Assembly: GCF_002105155.1 (NCBI RefSeq)
Contig: NW_019029029.1
Location: 240,854 to 304,853 of the forward strand
DNA length: 64,000 nucleotides
Reading direction: 5' to 3'
Source: Lobosporangium transversale
Lineage: Eukaryota; Mortierellomycota; Mortierellomycetes; Mortierellales; Mortierellaceae
In this document: one piece after another, positions 54,230 through 64,000 of the stretch
Position numbering within the stretch: position 1 is the stretch's first letter
Layout of the letters: every line of letters begins with the position of its first letter
Translations under genes and position numbers: made by a program
Notes under the pieces: generated by a model
Databases searched by the model: none
Told to the model about the DNA's origin: nothing
The model's input: the letters and a program-made list of their open reading frames with translations, nothing else

Positions 54230-57200
54230 CCATAGAGCAAGGTATTCGCTATGGTCGAGTACCAGGAGAATCTATAGCAATGATAGAAAAAGGGACTAGC
54301 ACGGATAATGCCATTACTTGTGATAAAGTCCAATTGGTCTGCAACAATAGATCTGGAGAATATCAATTGTCGGTCATGGACATTGAGTATTATGACTTCG
54401 TGTTGGGAATGGATCTCTTCGCTAGACTCGGCTTTTCCTATCACGGGAATAGCCATGCCGGAGATACGAGAGGAGGAATCCCTATGGGTCCCATATGATG
54501 AAAAACCTCAAGTCATTCCGTCACAAACTTCCAGAAAGAGAAAACAATGCTGAATTCAAAGCATTGAAAGAAAAGTTCCTGTTAGCACTGGAGCCTTATT
54601 TACAGGCGAATGAAGCCATCTCGCCAAATTCATTTTGCAATCTTGATACAATGAAGGTCCAGCTAAAGGTTAAACCCACCTGTATCATCCAGGAAAGATC
54701 TCGCCCATTCCATTCGCAAATTGAAAAAGAAGAAGTGGAAAAGACCATCCGAAGTGGCAAGAAACGGGTGTTATCGTTCCAGCACCTAAGGGGTGTCCGT
54801 ATAATAACTCCCTGACAATGGCAGCACGCCGTGACCTGGATGGTAATATTCTGAAATATAGAGTATGCCTTGATCCAAGAACGTTGAATCGTCAACTAGA
54901 GGATACTGATGTCTTCCCTCTACCATTAATCACTGATATCCAACAGAGGGTAGCAGGGCATCTGTATTTCACCGCAATTGATCTGTCTCAGGCGTATCAT
55001 CGCATGCCTGTAGAGAAATCAAGCCAACCACTAACTGCATTTACGTACGGTGGTAGCAATATATGTTTGCTAGAGCACCTTTTGGTTTAAAACCCCTCAC
55101 GAGTATCTTCCAAAGAGGAATGTCACAACTCTTAGATGATCTGCACTTTGCTGACAATTATGTGGATGACATTATTGTCTATTCGCACACAGCAGAGGAT
55201 CATATTCTTCATGTCAGCATTGTCATAGAAAGGCTTACAGCTGCAAAGTTGATAATCAATAGAGAAAAGAGTAAATTCCTTAGTACAGAAGTGCTACTAC
55301 TGAGGTTCATAATCAACAAAGAAGGCGCAAAATAGATATCAACAAGGTTGCTAATGTGCATTCATGGACACCACCTACCAATAAGAAGATGGTTCAACGC
55401 TATTTAGGCCTCTTCAATTATTTTAGGGAGTATATACCCTTGTACAGCACGCTCACAGCACCTCTAGATGCCCTGCGCAATGCCAAAGGCACTTTTGATC
55501 TTAATAAGGAGCAAATGCGAAGCTTTAACAGCATCAGATCACTTATAGCCCAAGCTCCAGCCTTATCGTTCCCTGATTTTATCAGCATTCTTGTAGCCAC
55601 AGATGCCTCTAACGTAGGCATAGGAGCTGTCCTATATCAGCTACCAGGTGGCAAGGAAGATGAAACCAAGGTCAACTACATATCCTTTCAAGCCAGAGCA
55701 TTGCATAAGCATGAGAAAAATTACCCAGCTTACAAGAAGGAACTCTTAGCAATTATTTTTGCACTAATGAAATTTCACCATTACCTTTGGGGAAGAAGAT
55801 TTACATTATATACTGATCACAGACCTCTGACGTATATTCATGAGCAGAAGGAGGGAGTTGCCACAAATAATCCTGAATTGGAAGGCCACTCTGCTCAACT
55901 ATGATTTTGAATGTATTTATCGTCCAGGCCTGCTGAACATTATTCCAGACGCATTATCTCGCGCATTTCCTGAGGAATTGTGGAAGTCTCCTAAAGAAGA
56001 ACAAGTTACATGTTCTACGAGTCGGCAGATTGCTTCTATGAGGCGAGGAACAGAGACTACCGAGAATGTTCAGGCAGCTCCACAGTCATCTGATTCGCAG
56101 CAGCTGCCTTCCACTCTACAGGTTATTGATATAACTGCTCCTTACTCTCATCAACTTCAGTTGGAGGATGCTTCTAGAAAAATCATCCAAGATCCTGAAG
56201 GAAAGCTTCAGCATCTTCGCCTAGCACACGAATTCGGTCATCCTGGAGGAAATGCCATGGTTACTGCTATCCATGCTAAAGGCTTTACTTGGCCTAAATT
56301 GAGAGATGATTGTCTCAAATGGGTTAGCCAATGCGGACCATGCCAAAGATTCAACATAGCTAGAAAGGGGTATCATCCTTTAACTGCCATACATGCCAGA
56401 CTCCCAGGGGAACACATAGCATTCGATTTAGCCTCATTTGAAACCAGTTCCAGGGTAATAACTACGCTTTAGTAGTGGTTGACATCTGCACAAGATTTGT
56501 ATTCCTGGAGCCTCTGCCTGATAAGGAAGCCATTACGGTGGCCAGCACCCTCTTCAAGCTATTCTGCTCTATTGGATTCCCTAAAATTATCCAAACTGAT
56601 AATGGCACTGAATTCGTCAATGGAGTGTCACGTCTCATAACGCAAAGTTGCAAATAGAGCATAGACTCTCCACGCCATATCATCCACGCTCGAATGGTGT
56701 AGCGGAGAGGTTTGTCCGCACATTTAAGGACATCCTCAGAAAACAACTCGAAGGCATACAGAATGATTGGGACATCCATCTTCCAATGGTTCAGCTCCAA
56801 ATGAATACTAGAGTCGCGAGTCTACATCATTCAACGCCATTCTCATTATTCTATGGACGCTCATTTGCAGGACTAACGGATTTTTCCTCAGCCGAGTCAC
56901 ATCTCCTGTCTGAAGAAGAATTACAGAACAGATTGGAATATCTCACCGCGTTAGTTTTCCCTGCTATCGATGATAAGAGTTCTGACACGCAAAAAAGAAT
57001 GGTGGAGAAATTCAACAGGACACATAAAATCCTTCAGTTCCCACCTGGAGCGTTTGTCATGGCGAAAGAAGAATTGCCCAATGGTAAATTAGCACCTAAA
57101 TACCAAGGCCCATACAAAGTAGTGGCTCGTACCGAAAATGGTGCCTACACTCTGCTAGACGCTACCAACCAGAAATTGGCTCGTAATTATGCTCCGAGCC

Positions 57201-57553
57201 AGCTCAAAATGGTCACTCAAGCTCTTGATGCTCCCAGTGAAGAGTCGTATGAAATAGAGTCTATCGTTGACCACGAACTCACGGGAAAAGGAATGATGTA
57301 TACTGTAAAGTGGAAGGGCTATGACTCCTCATACAACGAGCAAATTCCCTATGAGAATTTTGACTCGGACATCATCATTCGTCAATATTGGAAGAACCTA
57401 AGACAGCAAAATCCTCATATTAATGACAGAAAGAGGAAGAAGCAGCAAAAGAATAACGCATCAGAGTCAACAAGACTTCTTAAGAGGAAGCAGAGACAAC
57501 TCACCCATAACCAGACCAAACGGCACAAGCGTCATGTAGCGGCAAAGCTGTAA
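54230..57553 (+). pseudogene. Broken pol of decayed Gypsy element
   Basis: Fragments in all three frames in the correct order: protease remainder (DFVLGMDLFARLG), RT (DLDGNILKYRVCLDPRTLN at 54840, YVDDIIVYSHT at 55160), RNase H (LVATDASNVGIGAVLYQ at 55590; TDHRPLTYI), integrase zinc finger (ending CGPCQRFN, 56340) and core (VVDICTRFVFLEP, IQTDNGTEFV, STPYHPRSNGVAERFVRTFK), then a chromodomain (YTVKWKGYDSSYNEQ) at about 57300. At least seven small frame changes separate them. Confidence 0.88.
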
Positions 57554-57699
57554 AGTGCAGAGAGCTGTTATATTAGTAGGGTTGAGATAACTGGAGTTTT
57601 TGTACAAATAAGTTTTCTCCAGTATGAAGAAAAGAGAGCACACACTCGTCCTCATTTCAATATTTTTTTTTTTTTTTGCAACAGTCAATAAATTTCAAT

Positions 57700-58047
57700 T
57701 CAGCAACCATCAACTCTATTCTTTCCCTTGCAGCATGTGCAACTAGCAACTGGATGTGATGGCGACAGAGAGTTAAGAGAATCTACAACTTTCTCTACCC
57801 GTATGCGCATAGTCTTATACTTCTCTGATTGCTTGCGCAACTTAGTATACGTCTTGTAGAGGCGTTCATACCTCTTAGCCCATGCGAATTCTCTTTGGAG
57901 GCGGCTCTTCGCGGAATCATCGCCACTCTCCGCTATCAAACGGCTTCTCTTCCCGAGAGTCGTGCACACTCCACAGCTTGACAATTCTGCTTTCAACAAC
58001 AAGAAGTTTTTCTTATTTTTCCTCAAGGCCTTTAGACAAGACGCCAA
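57700..58047 (-). CDS. Antisense ORF between pol and 3' LTR
   Basis: 115 residues from ATG 58047 running leftwards, starting 28 bp from the LTR. Basic helix-rich protein (LGKRSRLIAESGDDSAKSRL, ERLYKTYTKLRKQSEKYKT) ending in a Cys-rich CTCCKGKNRVDGC. No family recognised. Antisense ORFs at this place are known from some plant Gypsy elements, which supports it being part of the element; whether it is expressed is unknown. Confidence 0.5.
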   Translation of the reverse strand: MASCLKALRKNKKNFLLLKAELSSCGVCTTLGKRSRLIAESGDDSAKSRLQREFAWAKRYERLYKTYTKLRKQSEKYKTMRIRVEKVVDSLNSLSPSHPVASCTCCKGKNRVDGC

Positions 58048-58074
58048 AAACCCTACATAAAATTTGGGGGGAGT

Positions 58075-58191
58075 TGTTACGTCCCGAGGCTAGGGAGTGT
58101 ACCCAAATGGAGCACTCCCCTTTTTATTCATAGATCAGAGCAGTTAGTGAACAACTTTTGATCTCCTTGACTTCCGACTTACCATAAAATA
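58075..58191 (+). repeat. 3' LTR of decayed Gypsy element, promoter deleted
   Basis: 117 bp, preceded by a purine tract (TTTGGGGGGAG, 58063-58073). Aligns with the 5' LTR except for a 48-bp gap that removes the whole TATA region (5' LTR positions about 52287-52334). Confidence 0.82.
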
Positions 58192-58453
58192 TTTCAAATT
58201 CTATTCACCAATAGGAGCTTCTATCCCCGAGCTTGAACATGCCTCAGGAGAGAGGTGGAGCTGTGGATAATGAGATCTTCAAAAATGCTCTATTAGGGGA
58301 AATTAAGGATCTTTATTTTTTCTTTTTGAAAGTTATAACTAATGCCACAGTGTCAGAGACAGAAACGCTTGTACTTATGGGTCGTGCACTTATAGGTTGT
58401 GCACTTATAGAAAGACTTTTAAGAATAAATAATTTACTAAAACCAATAATGAC

Positions 58454-58525
58454 AGCAAAGTCGCCCAGAGGAAGAGCGCTGGGCTCATAACCCAGAGGTC
58501 GGTGGATCGAAACCACCCTTTGCTA
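58454..58525 (+). tRNA. Initiator tRNA-Met (anticodon CAT)
   Basis: Acceptor AGCAAAG with CTTTGCT, D arm with GCCCAGAGGAAGAGC, anticodon stem CTGGG/CCCAG around CTCATAA (anticodon CAT), T arm GGTGG-ATCGAAA-CCACC, discriminator A. The A1-T72 pair, the ATCGAAA T loop in place of TTCRA and the G-rich anticodon stem are the hallmarks of eukaryotic initiator tRNA. TTTT follows at 58529. A 15-bp tandem repeat (GGTYGTGCACTTATA twice, 58380-58409) lies just upstream. Confidence 0.96.
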
Positions 58526-58639
58526 CAACTTTTGTCAGTACTTTTTCATTATCTTCTTGATAGCATTGTTAGTCGCTTTTTTTTTTTTTTTTTTTTTTTT
58601 TTCCTGGTGATCTTTTTTCTTATCTCCATTATATTTATT

Positions 58640-58855
58640 TATAAGTTTGTCTTGAAGCTGAAAAATCTATCTAGTCCTTTTCTTCTTTTGATGCGTGTCC
58701 AAGGTGGTGCACATGGCTCATTTGTCCGATGGCCAAGATAGGAATCTTACAAAACCTCTAAGCTCTAACGATATATGACCAAAACACGGTATTGGATGAC
58801 AAAGCATGCGATTGCAGAATAGTGCCTTGAACGATCTTGTATATATTCATTAAAA
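58640..58855 (-). pseudogene. Remnant of pogo-like transposase, second copy
   Basis: Plus-strand sequence CTTGAAGCTGAAAAATCT, CTAACGATATATGACCAAAA and AGTGCCTTGAACGATCTTG matches, in the same order, the transposase pseudogene at 7325-7580 (CTTGAAGCTGAAAAACCT, CTAGCGATACATAACCAAAG, AGTGCCTTGAACGGCCTTA), with gaps. No frame is open. Confidence 0.65.
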
Positions 58856-59198
58856 AGTTGGACTCCAAATCATATAAAGTCTCTATATTTTTTGAATTAA
58901 AATAAATAGATATTAGTTGGTCAAGTGCGCTGTTATGCTGTGCATTTTTATGCGTATAATACATTAATACATTTGTATATAATTGCTCAAAAGTCAAAAC
59001 TAAACGCGAATCGAGAATAAATAATAATAAAGATAGAGACTGAATTGGAGAAGTTTCTACTTTAACAAAAAAGAAGGCAGAAGGCAACGGAAATTATATA
59101 ACGCATCGAATCTTATTATGCGCTTAACAAAGACTAAAAAGAATTGGAGTTGTACCAATGTGGGGTTTGGAGCAAGTACACGTTGACAATTGGCTATT

Positions 59199-59243
<45 letters not shown>

Positions 59244-59366
59244 CAACTATAAAAGATAATGTTTCTTGAGCATTCGGAATTTTCTATCTCTTTCTTCTTT
59301 CCCCCACATCACACTCCTCAATCGACTTAATTTCCTCTTCCCTCGACAGACGTTTCATCATTTAAA
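58856..59366. other. Intergenic region upstream of EF-hand gene
   Basis: AT-rich DNA without a supported gene. A T28 run followed at once by A12 (59200-59243) forms a perfect T/A palindrome. A CT-rich promoter precedes the start. Confidence 0.5.
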
Positions 59367-59476
59367 ATGGTATGTCAAACAACACTTTGTTCTATTCATA
59401 AAGCATAGAAGAGTGCTGAAGGTTCCTTATTATTTTATTTATTAATATAATATATATGAATGTACATGTACATTCG

Positions 59477-59509
<33 letters not shown>

Positions 59510-59780
59510 AAATGAAGGCAACACCACAGCAAAATATCAATTTTACACCAGAGGAACTCGCTAAGTTTAAGGAGGCATTCACATCATACGACAAGACAAG
59601 AACGGTCGCATTGCGACGGACGAGCTCAAGCAGCTTGCTGCATCTGTAGGCCAAGAAGCAAGTGATGAGGAGCTGGGCTTTGTAATCAAGGCATTTGATA
59701 CCAATGGGGATGGCGAACTCGACTTTGATGAATTCCTGGGTCTCCTAGCAACACTTCGCTCAGCATCACGCGACTTTTAA
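59367..59780 (+). CDS. Two-EF-hand calmodulin-like protein (one-base frameshift)
   Basis: The first coding exon is only the ATG (59367-59369), followed by GTATGT and an intron to 59517, as in many calmodulin genes. Exon 2 reads TPEELAKFKEAFTSYDK, then the frame breaks at about 59591-59600, where one base is missing in an AAG-GAC context; the next frame gives NGRIATDELKQLAASVGQE and a second loop DTNGDGELDFDE, ending SRDF. Allowing for the break, it is about 88 residues with two Ca-binding loops, half the size of calmodulin. It would be a Ca2+ sensor or light-chain-like subunit. The break may be an assembly error or make it a pseudogene. Confidence 0.7.
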
Positions 59781-60397
59781 AAAAAAAAAATACAAATACG
59801 TGGCCTGAATGGTCGATGACAAAATGAGATGTAGCAATAAAGAAACATGGTAGTGGGTTACTCTGATTGATTTCTTGATATCCTGGACGACTTTCTGTAC
59901 TGTGGACACGTTTACATGTTATTGCCGTTATCGTGCTTTACTTTTTCCTTCCCACCCTTTCCACCCTTTTCACCTGATTTATCACGCAGCCTTGCAATTG
60001 TGGTACTTATGGGAGCCCTTTTGATGACGACATTGACCTGAAGCGGAATCAGGGCTCTTCTGAGACAGGCACAGCGGGATGACAGGGTGAAATTGCAGTT
60101 TTATTGTCATTTCGAGTATCCTATTTATATTTTACGTCCTAAATTGAAGCAGAGCAGGGTAATTTTTTTATGATCGGACTCGGCTGTTGCACTTTTTTGC
60201 TTTTGTCGTCATTGGAAGGGAATGGGAATAAAAGACTCTTAGGCGGATAAATTATAGTATCATGTCTTTCTTCCCTCTCTCTTTCTCTCTTGGCAACAAC
60301 TTACTCCATCCATAATACATCAGTGGCCTTCATTTCTTCAATTAACATCTCAACAGCAGAAAGTAGCTGAATTCACAACAAACAAGTGGAGCCAGAA
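59781..60397. other. Intergenic region
   Basis: No supported gene; CT-rich promoter-like sequence at 60260-60380. Confidence 0.5.
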
Positions 60398-61731
60398 TGC
60401 CTTCTATTGAAAAAAAGTATAATGACTGGCGTACAGAGTATGTGCGTGCCTGGGTGACATGTTTTACATTGATTACAACAAAAAAGGCGAAGTTGAACAA
60501 AAGAATGCAATTACTTGTTCTGAAGGTAACTAAATAGAAAAAGCGAAAAGTAAAATTAACCTTTGCAATTATTCCTCTCTCCCTAACATTTTTTTTTCTT
60601 TTTTTTTTTTTTGCTCTTGGGAATAATAATTAAAAGCCATTGGATATGGAATGCTAATATCTGTTCTAATGCGCAATCAGCAGGATTTTGATGGACTCTT
60701 GCGCTGGTTCCTTCACTTTAAAAACGCCAATGGGCTTTGTGCATGGCAGCAGATTGATGATAAGCATCACCGTACTTACAAAAACGCTCCAGAAGGAGGC
60801 GAAAACTCTGCGACCGATGGCGACATTGACATTGCCACGTCATTATTCTACGCCGCTAAAGTTTGGGGTCGCTCTCCTTGTGGGCGCTATGATTATCGTC
60901 AGATTGCCATTCCCTCTGTAAGGCGATCTGGGACCACGAAATCAACCATTATACATTCATGCCTACATTGGGAGATTGGGTCAAAGTGCCTGAGCCACCC
61001 AAGGTGTCTGCATTTGGTTATTCAGGCGGTGCCTCAGTTGGAGAGGAAAATGCATACGCAGAAGTAACACGGCCCTCAGACTTTATTCTGTCAGGATTCC
61101 TAACCTTCTATAATGAGGACCCCGAGCGTTCACCACAATGGGCTAAAGTCATGGATGCTATCATCACAAATGTACAACATCAATTAAGCCTGAATCCTAC
61201 TGGCCTGATTGCAGACTTTTTAAAGCTTTCAACGAACGGATACTATGAGCCAGCAGCACATAAAGTCCTGGAAAGTGACAATGACAAAGACTTTAATTGG
61301 AACTCGTGCCGTGTCCCGTAAGTTTATTTACAGAATACGATGGTGTTGGATTTGAAAAAAGAAAAAAAAAACACTAATTTATAAATCATTGTTTTTTCTT
61401 TTTTTTTTTTTTATAGGTGGCGATTGTCAGTTTATTATTTGTTGACACACGATCCTCGCATTTGTCCCACATTGATGGCGCAATCATCATTTTTTGGATC
61501 ACTCTCCGAAGTGTGCGCAGGATACCATTTGAATGGTCATAAGATTCACGATCGCAATTACTGCGATATGTCTTTTACTGCTCCAGCATCCCTCTGATGT
61601 GGACGATGCGCCATCCTAACCAAACGCGGCTCCAGGATCAGATGGAAAACCTTGAGTCTGATAGATCATATTTTGGTGACTCTATCCAGATGCTGTGTCT
61701 CTTGCAGGCAAGAAACCCTACAGGATTCTGA
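60398..61731 (+). pseudogene. GH8-family glycoside hydrolase with three frameshifts
   Basis: Exons 60398-60525, 60637-61317 and 61417-61731 have proper GT..AG borders. Family 8 blocks appear in order: YIDYNKKGEVEQ and TCSEG before intron 1 with the catalytic Glu, then IGYGMLISVLMRNQQDFDGL, NSATDGDIDIATSLFYAAKV with the key Asp, LGDWV, TRPSDFILSGF, NPTGLIADF, NSCRVPWRLS. The frame breaks three times, at about 60472, 60913 and 61590, each corrected by one extra base in a T or C run. GH8 enzymes cleave beta-1,4-glucan, xylan or chitosan and are mainly bacterial, so gene transfer is possible. No signal peptide is seen at the chosen ATG. Identity is solid; function depends on whether the breaks are real. 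Confidence 0.78.
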
Positions 61732-62012
61732 AAAGAAAGAAGACAATAAAATTATTGATAGTGATAAATATATATATTTGTAGTAGTCTGATATTTTGAA
61801 AGAGTTAATAGAATTGAATTAATTGAATCATAAATGTACTCAATAATATGGCCTGGGTAAATGAGAGCAGTCTGTGATTATGACTCTTTCCTTGATACAA
61901 ACTGATCTTTTTTTTTTTTCCTCCCTTCTCATTCCTATTTGCTAACAACATCTCATTTCTGGACTTTACATTCCTTTCTTCCCTTCATTTTCTCTCGCTT
62001 AAGCTCTGAGTA
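61732..62012. other. Intergenic region
   Basis: AT-rich, with TATATATA near 61768 and a CT-rich promoter tract at 61905-62000. Confidence 0.5.
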
Positions 62013-63392
62013 AATGGCCTCGATAGAGAACAATAATAACAACTTAACCAGGGTTATTTTCGTTCCACTCACACTCAGGACAGTTTTGTATGCATGCCAA
62101 GGGTACGCTTGAGCAAGTTGTTCAGTCGGCGATCCAGCGTGGATTCACAATCTATGGCCTCTCCGAGCATATGCCTCGTTATCGTCCTGATCAGCTTTAT
62201 CCTGAAGAGGTTAAAAAAAAAAAAAAAAAAAAAAAAAACATCTTGTCGTCTTCGATCAATACAAAACGAAACGTATACGACTAAAATATTGACTTATTTT
62301 TATTTTTTTGCTTTCAAGTCCCATTTGACAACTCAAGATCTAGAAAGGATGTATGACCAGTTCTTACAGGAGGCTGTGCGTCTTCAACAGAAATACAAGG
62401 ATCAGATTTGTCTCCTAATCGGCCTTGAAACCGAATACTTTGGACCTGAATCTATTGAGTATGTTCGGAATCTTCGACAACCTTATCGACAGACCTTATT
62501 TGGCCCCACAGATACTTCATCTTCTACAACTACAGCTACAGCTACAGCTACAACATTAACAACGGCTGGTACTGTTCCTCCACCAATCACATTGCCGCAG
62601 GTACAATATATTGGGGTTCATTGCACCATATCCATGGAATCCCATTGGATTTCTCACAGGAATTGTATCTCAGGCACTGGAGAAAGTGGGTCATGGATCA
62701 TGGCAAGTCTTGTTCCGAGAATATTTTGATGCACAGTTTCAAATGCTTCAAGGACTTCAGCCGGAAGTTGTGGGACATTTGGATCTGGTGCGCATCTTTT
62801 TTAGTGCCATTAATGGATGTCATCATCATCAGGGTAAAGATCAAAATAAAAGTCAGGAACAACATGAACAAGAAACAGCCAGGCAGAACCAAAACAAACT
62901 AACACCAGATCTTTGGGAACTTGTGAGACGCAACGTTGACTATGTAGTCGGTTATGGCGGACTGTTTGAGCTTAATTCACGAGCTTGGAAGAAAGGGCTT
63001 GCGGATGCCTATCCTCAGCGGGACATTCTCGAAGTATTTTTTTTTTTTTTTTTTTTTTTTACAAGTTGTATCAACATTTCCAATGTGTGCGCACTATAGT
63101 TTCTAAGTCTATTTTTTACTGTTTCTTTTCTTTTAGCATATCCTCTCAAAAGGAGGAAGGATTACACTCTCGGACGATTCTCATGGACCCGACGATGTCG
63201 GTATGTTCTACAACCCAAACTTGAAGGCATACCTTGAGAGATGAAATCGACCAGGTGTATTACCTCGCTCCCAATGACAGTGAGGATATCTATACTGAAC
63301 ATGCTTCACAGGGGGCAAAAGTAAATGAATCTTTCCAACATGTCCATGTCCGCTCAATACCTTTAGCTTCATTGAAGTTTTACGAAAATTAG
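62013..63392 (+). pseudogene. HIS2: Histidinol-phosphatase (PHP type) with several frame breaks
   Basis: Exons end and begin at 62209/62319 and 63033/63137 with GT..AG borders. Metal-site motifs of the PHP family are present: FHSHSGQFCMHAKGTLEQVV, YGLSEHMPRY, LIGLETEYFGP, HHIHGIPLDFSQ, GHLDLVRIF and TLSDDSHGPDDVG. The enzyme removes phosphate from L-histidinol phosphate in histidine synthesis. The frame changes between the only upstream ATG (62013) and HSHSG, near 62610, near 62670 (one base short) and near 63240. A run of alternative threonine/alanine codons (ACAGCT, 62526-62555) sits in a variable loop. The breaks look like assembly errors or recent decay, since the motifs are all kept. Confidence 0.8.
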
Positions 63393-63619
63393 AATAGGAC
63401 ATGTAAAAAAAAGAAAAACATTAAGGAAGAAATATGAGATTAGTCTTTTTTTTTTTTTTTTTTTTTTTTTACTTATGATTTTTCTCTTAAAGTAAAATAG
63501 TCTAGTATGGTTTATATGTATAAAAAGAAATGGAGACGGCCACCATTGCACTTCACATATTCAATCTTGAAGTAAAAGGTAGTAGCAACATTGACAACAA
63601 TAACAATAAAAACAAAAAG

Positions 63620-64000
63620 TTAGCGAAGCATGGCTCCCATCAAGACAGGATTCTCGATCATAGTCTTCCAGAGTGCATTAAGGCGGGCTATAGTAGCCCC
63701 ATCAATGACACGGTGATCGGCGCTCCAACTGACATTGCAATTTGCTGTGCAACCAGCGCTCAACCATCTTGCCATCCTCCTCAATCATCTTGAAGCGAGG
63801 CAAACGCTGCATGTTGCCAATGGCAGCGATTGCCACCTCAGATGTGACAATTATAGGATGCAAATTAGGTCCCCCGATACTGCCAACGTTGGACAGAGAC
63901 ACGGTGCCGTCCTAAGATCGGCTAAGGGAATGGCGTTTTTCTTGCCAAGTTCTTGCAGCCTAGTTAATTCAGATGCAATTTCAAGCACAGACAGATTCTG
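63620..64000 (-). pseudogene. 2-oxoacid dehydrogenase E2 (branched-chain type), C-terminal part, frame-broken
   Basis: Minus strand, running in from beyond the right edge and ending at the TAA at 63622-63620. It holds the acyltransferase catalytic domain: SVLEIASELTRLQELGKKN, VSLSNVGSIGGPNLHPIIVT, SEVAIAAIGNMQRLPRFKM and [14 protein letters not shown], with the catalytic His and Asp of the H-R-x-x-D-G motif. The frame changes at about 63910 (one base short) and 63758. The wording of the blocks (SNVGSIGG, SEVAIAAIG) fits the branched-chain alpha-keto acid dehydrogenase E2 (DBT) best, acting in the mitochondrion in valine, leucine and isoleucine breakdown; the pyruvate or oxoglutarate E2 are less likely. 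Confidence 0.78.

Larger units (their letters stand above)
52213..58191 (+). mobile_element. Decayed Ty3/Gypsy chromovirus
   Basis: About 6 kb between two related LTRs (52213-52377 and 58075-58191), with gag, a pol broken into many frames, a chromodomain and an antisense ORF. No matching target duplication was found (CAGTA on the left, TTTCA on the right), and the LTRs differ by a 48-bp deletion, so the pair may come from recombination between copies. It ends 262 bp before the initiator tRNA-Met gene. Confidence 0.85.

Noticed and set aside
58233-58490. 85-codon frame upstream of tRNA-iMet
   Set aside because: Runs into the tRNA gene and shows no motif after the first 20 residues.

Overview
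The window is nuclear DNA of a filamentous fungus, most likely an early-diverging one (Mucoromycota-like). The reasons are short GTAAGT..TAG introns in most genes, a Zn(II)2Cys6 transcription factor, an ATH1-type acid trehalase, a fungal PHP-type histidinol phosphatase, a carnitine acetyltransferase ending in SKL, and chromodomain Ty3/Gypsy elements. The placement within fungi is an inference; no rRNA or other phylogenetic marker is present. Runs of 18-32 T or A are scattered through introns and intergenic DNA.

The left half (1-29 kb) is mostly ordinary host genes. From left to right these are a Ser/Gln-rich orphan with a SUMO-interaction-like motif (-), a small 72-residue ORF (+), a decayed pogo-type DNA transposon (6.7-8.1 kb), a type II membrane O-fucosyltransferase-like protein (-), succinate dehydrogenase subunit C in four exons (-), a secreted acid trehalase in six exons (+), an unidentified multipass membrane protein in six exons (+), carnitine O-acetyltransferase with both mitochondrial and peroxisomal signals (+), and MAF1, the RNA polymerase III repressor, in six exons (+).

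From 29.7 to 41 kb the DNA is accessory. It holds a tRNA-Arg(TCG), two tiny poly(A)-tailed retroposed fragments with 19-bp target duplications, a foldback element full of CCCCCCGTCA repeats, a 610-bp element with perfect 21-bp inverted repeats and a 9-bp duplication, and a further inverted-repeat element. A zinc-cluster transcription factor lies at 37.5-39.2 kb.

From 40.8 to 58.2 kb lies a nest of retrotransposons. A LINE copy has tRNA-like promoter units, ORF1, an endonuclease ORF2 and a poly(A) tail. A young, apparently intact chromovirus has jumped into its ORF1: its two 195-bp LTRs are identical, it has a 5-bp duplication, a primer site matching the initiator tRNA gene of this same window, and a canonical -1 frameshift signal between gag and pol. 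A second, truncated LINE copy follows, then a decayed Gypsy element whose downstream LTR has lost its TATA box, with antisense ORFs beside both LTRs.

The right end (58.4-64 kb) carries the initiator tRNA-Met, a remnant of the pogo transposase, a two-EF-hand calmodulin-like gene, a GH8 glycoside hydrolase, histidinol phosphatase and the 3' end of a branched-chain/2-oxoacid dehydrogenase E2 gene. All four protein genes here carry one or more one- or two-base frameshifts, whereas the genes on the left are clean. Either the assembly is less accurate here or the genes are decaying.
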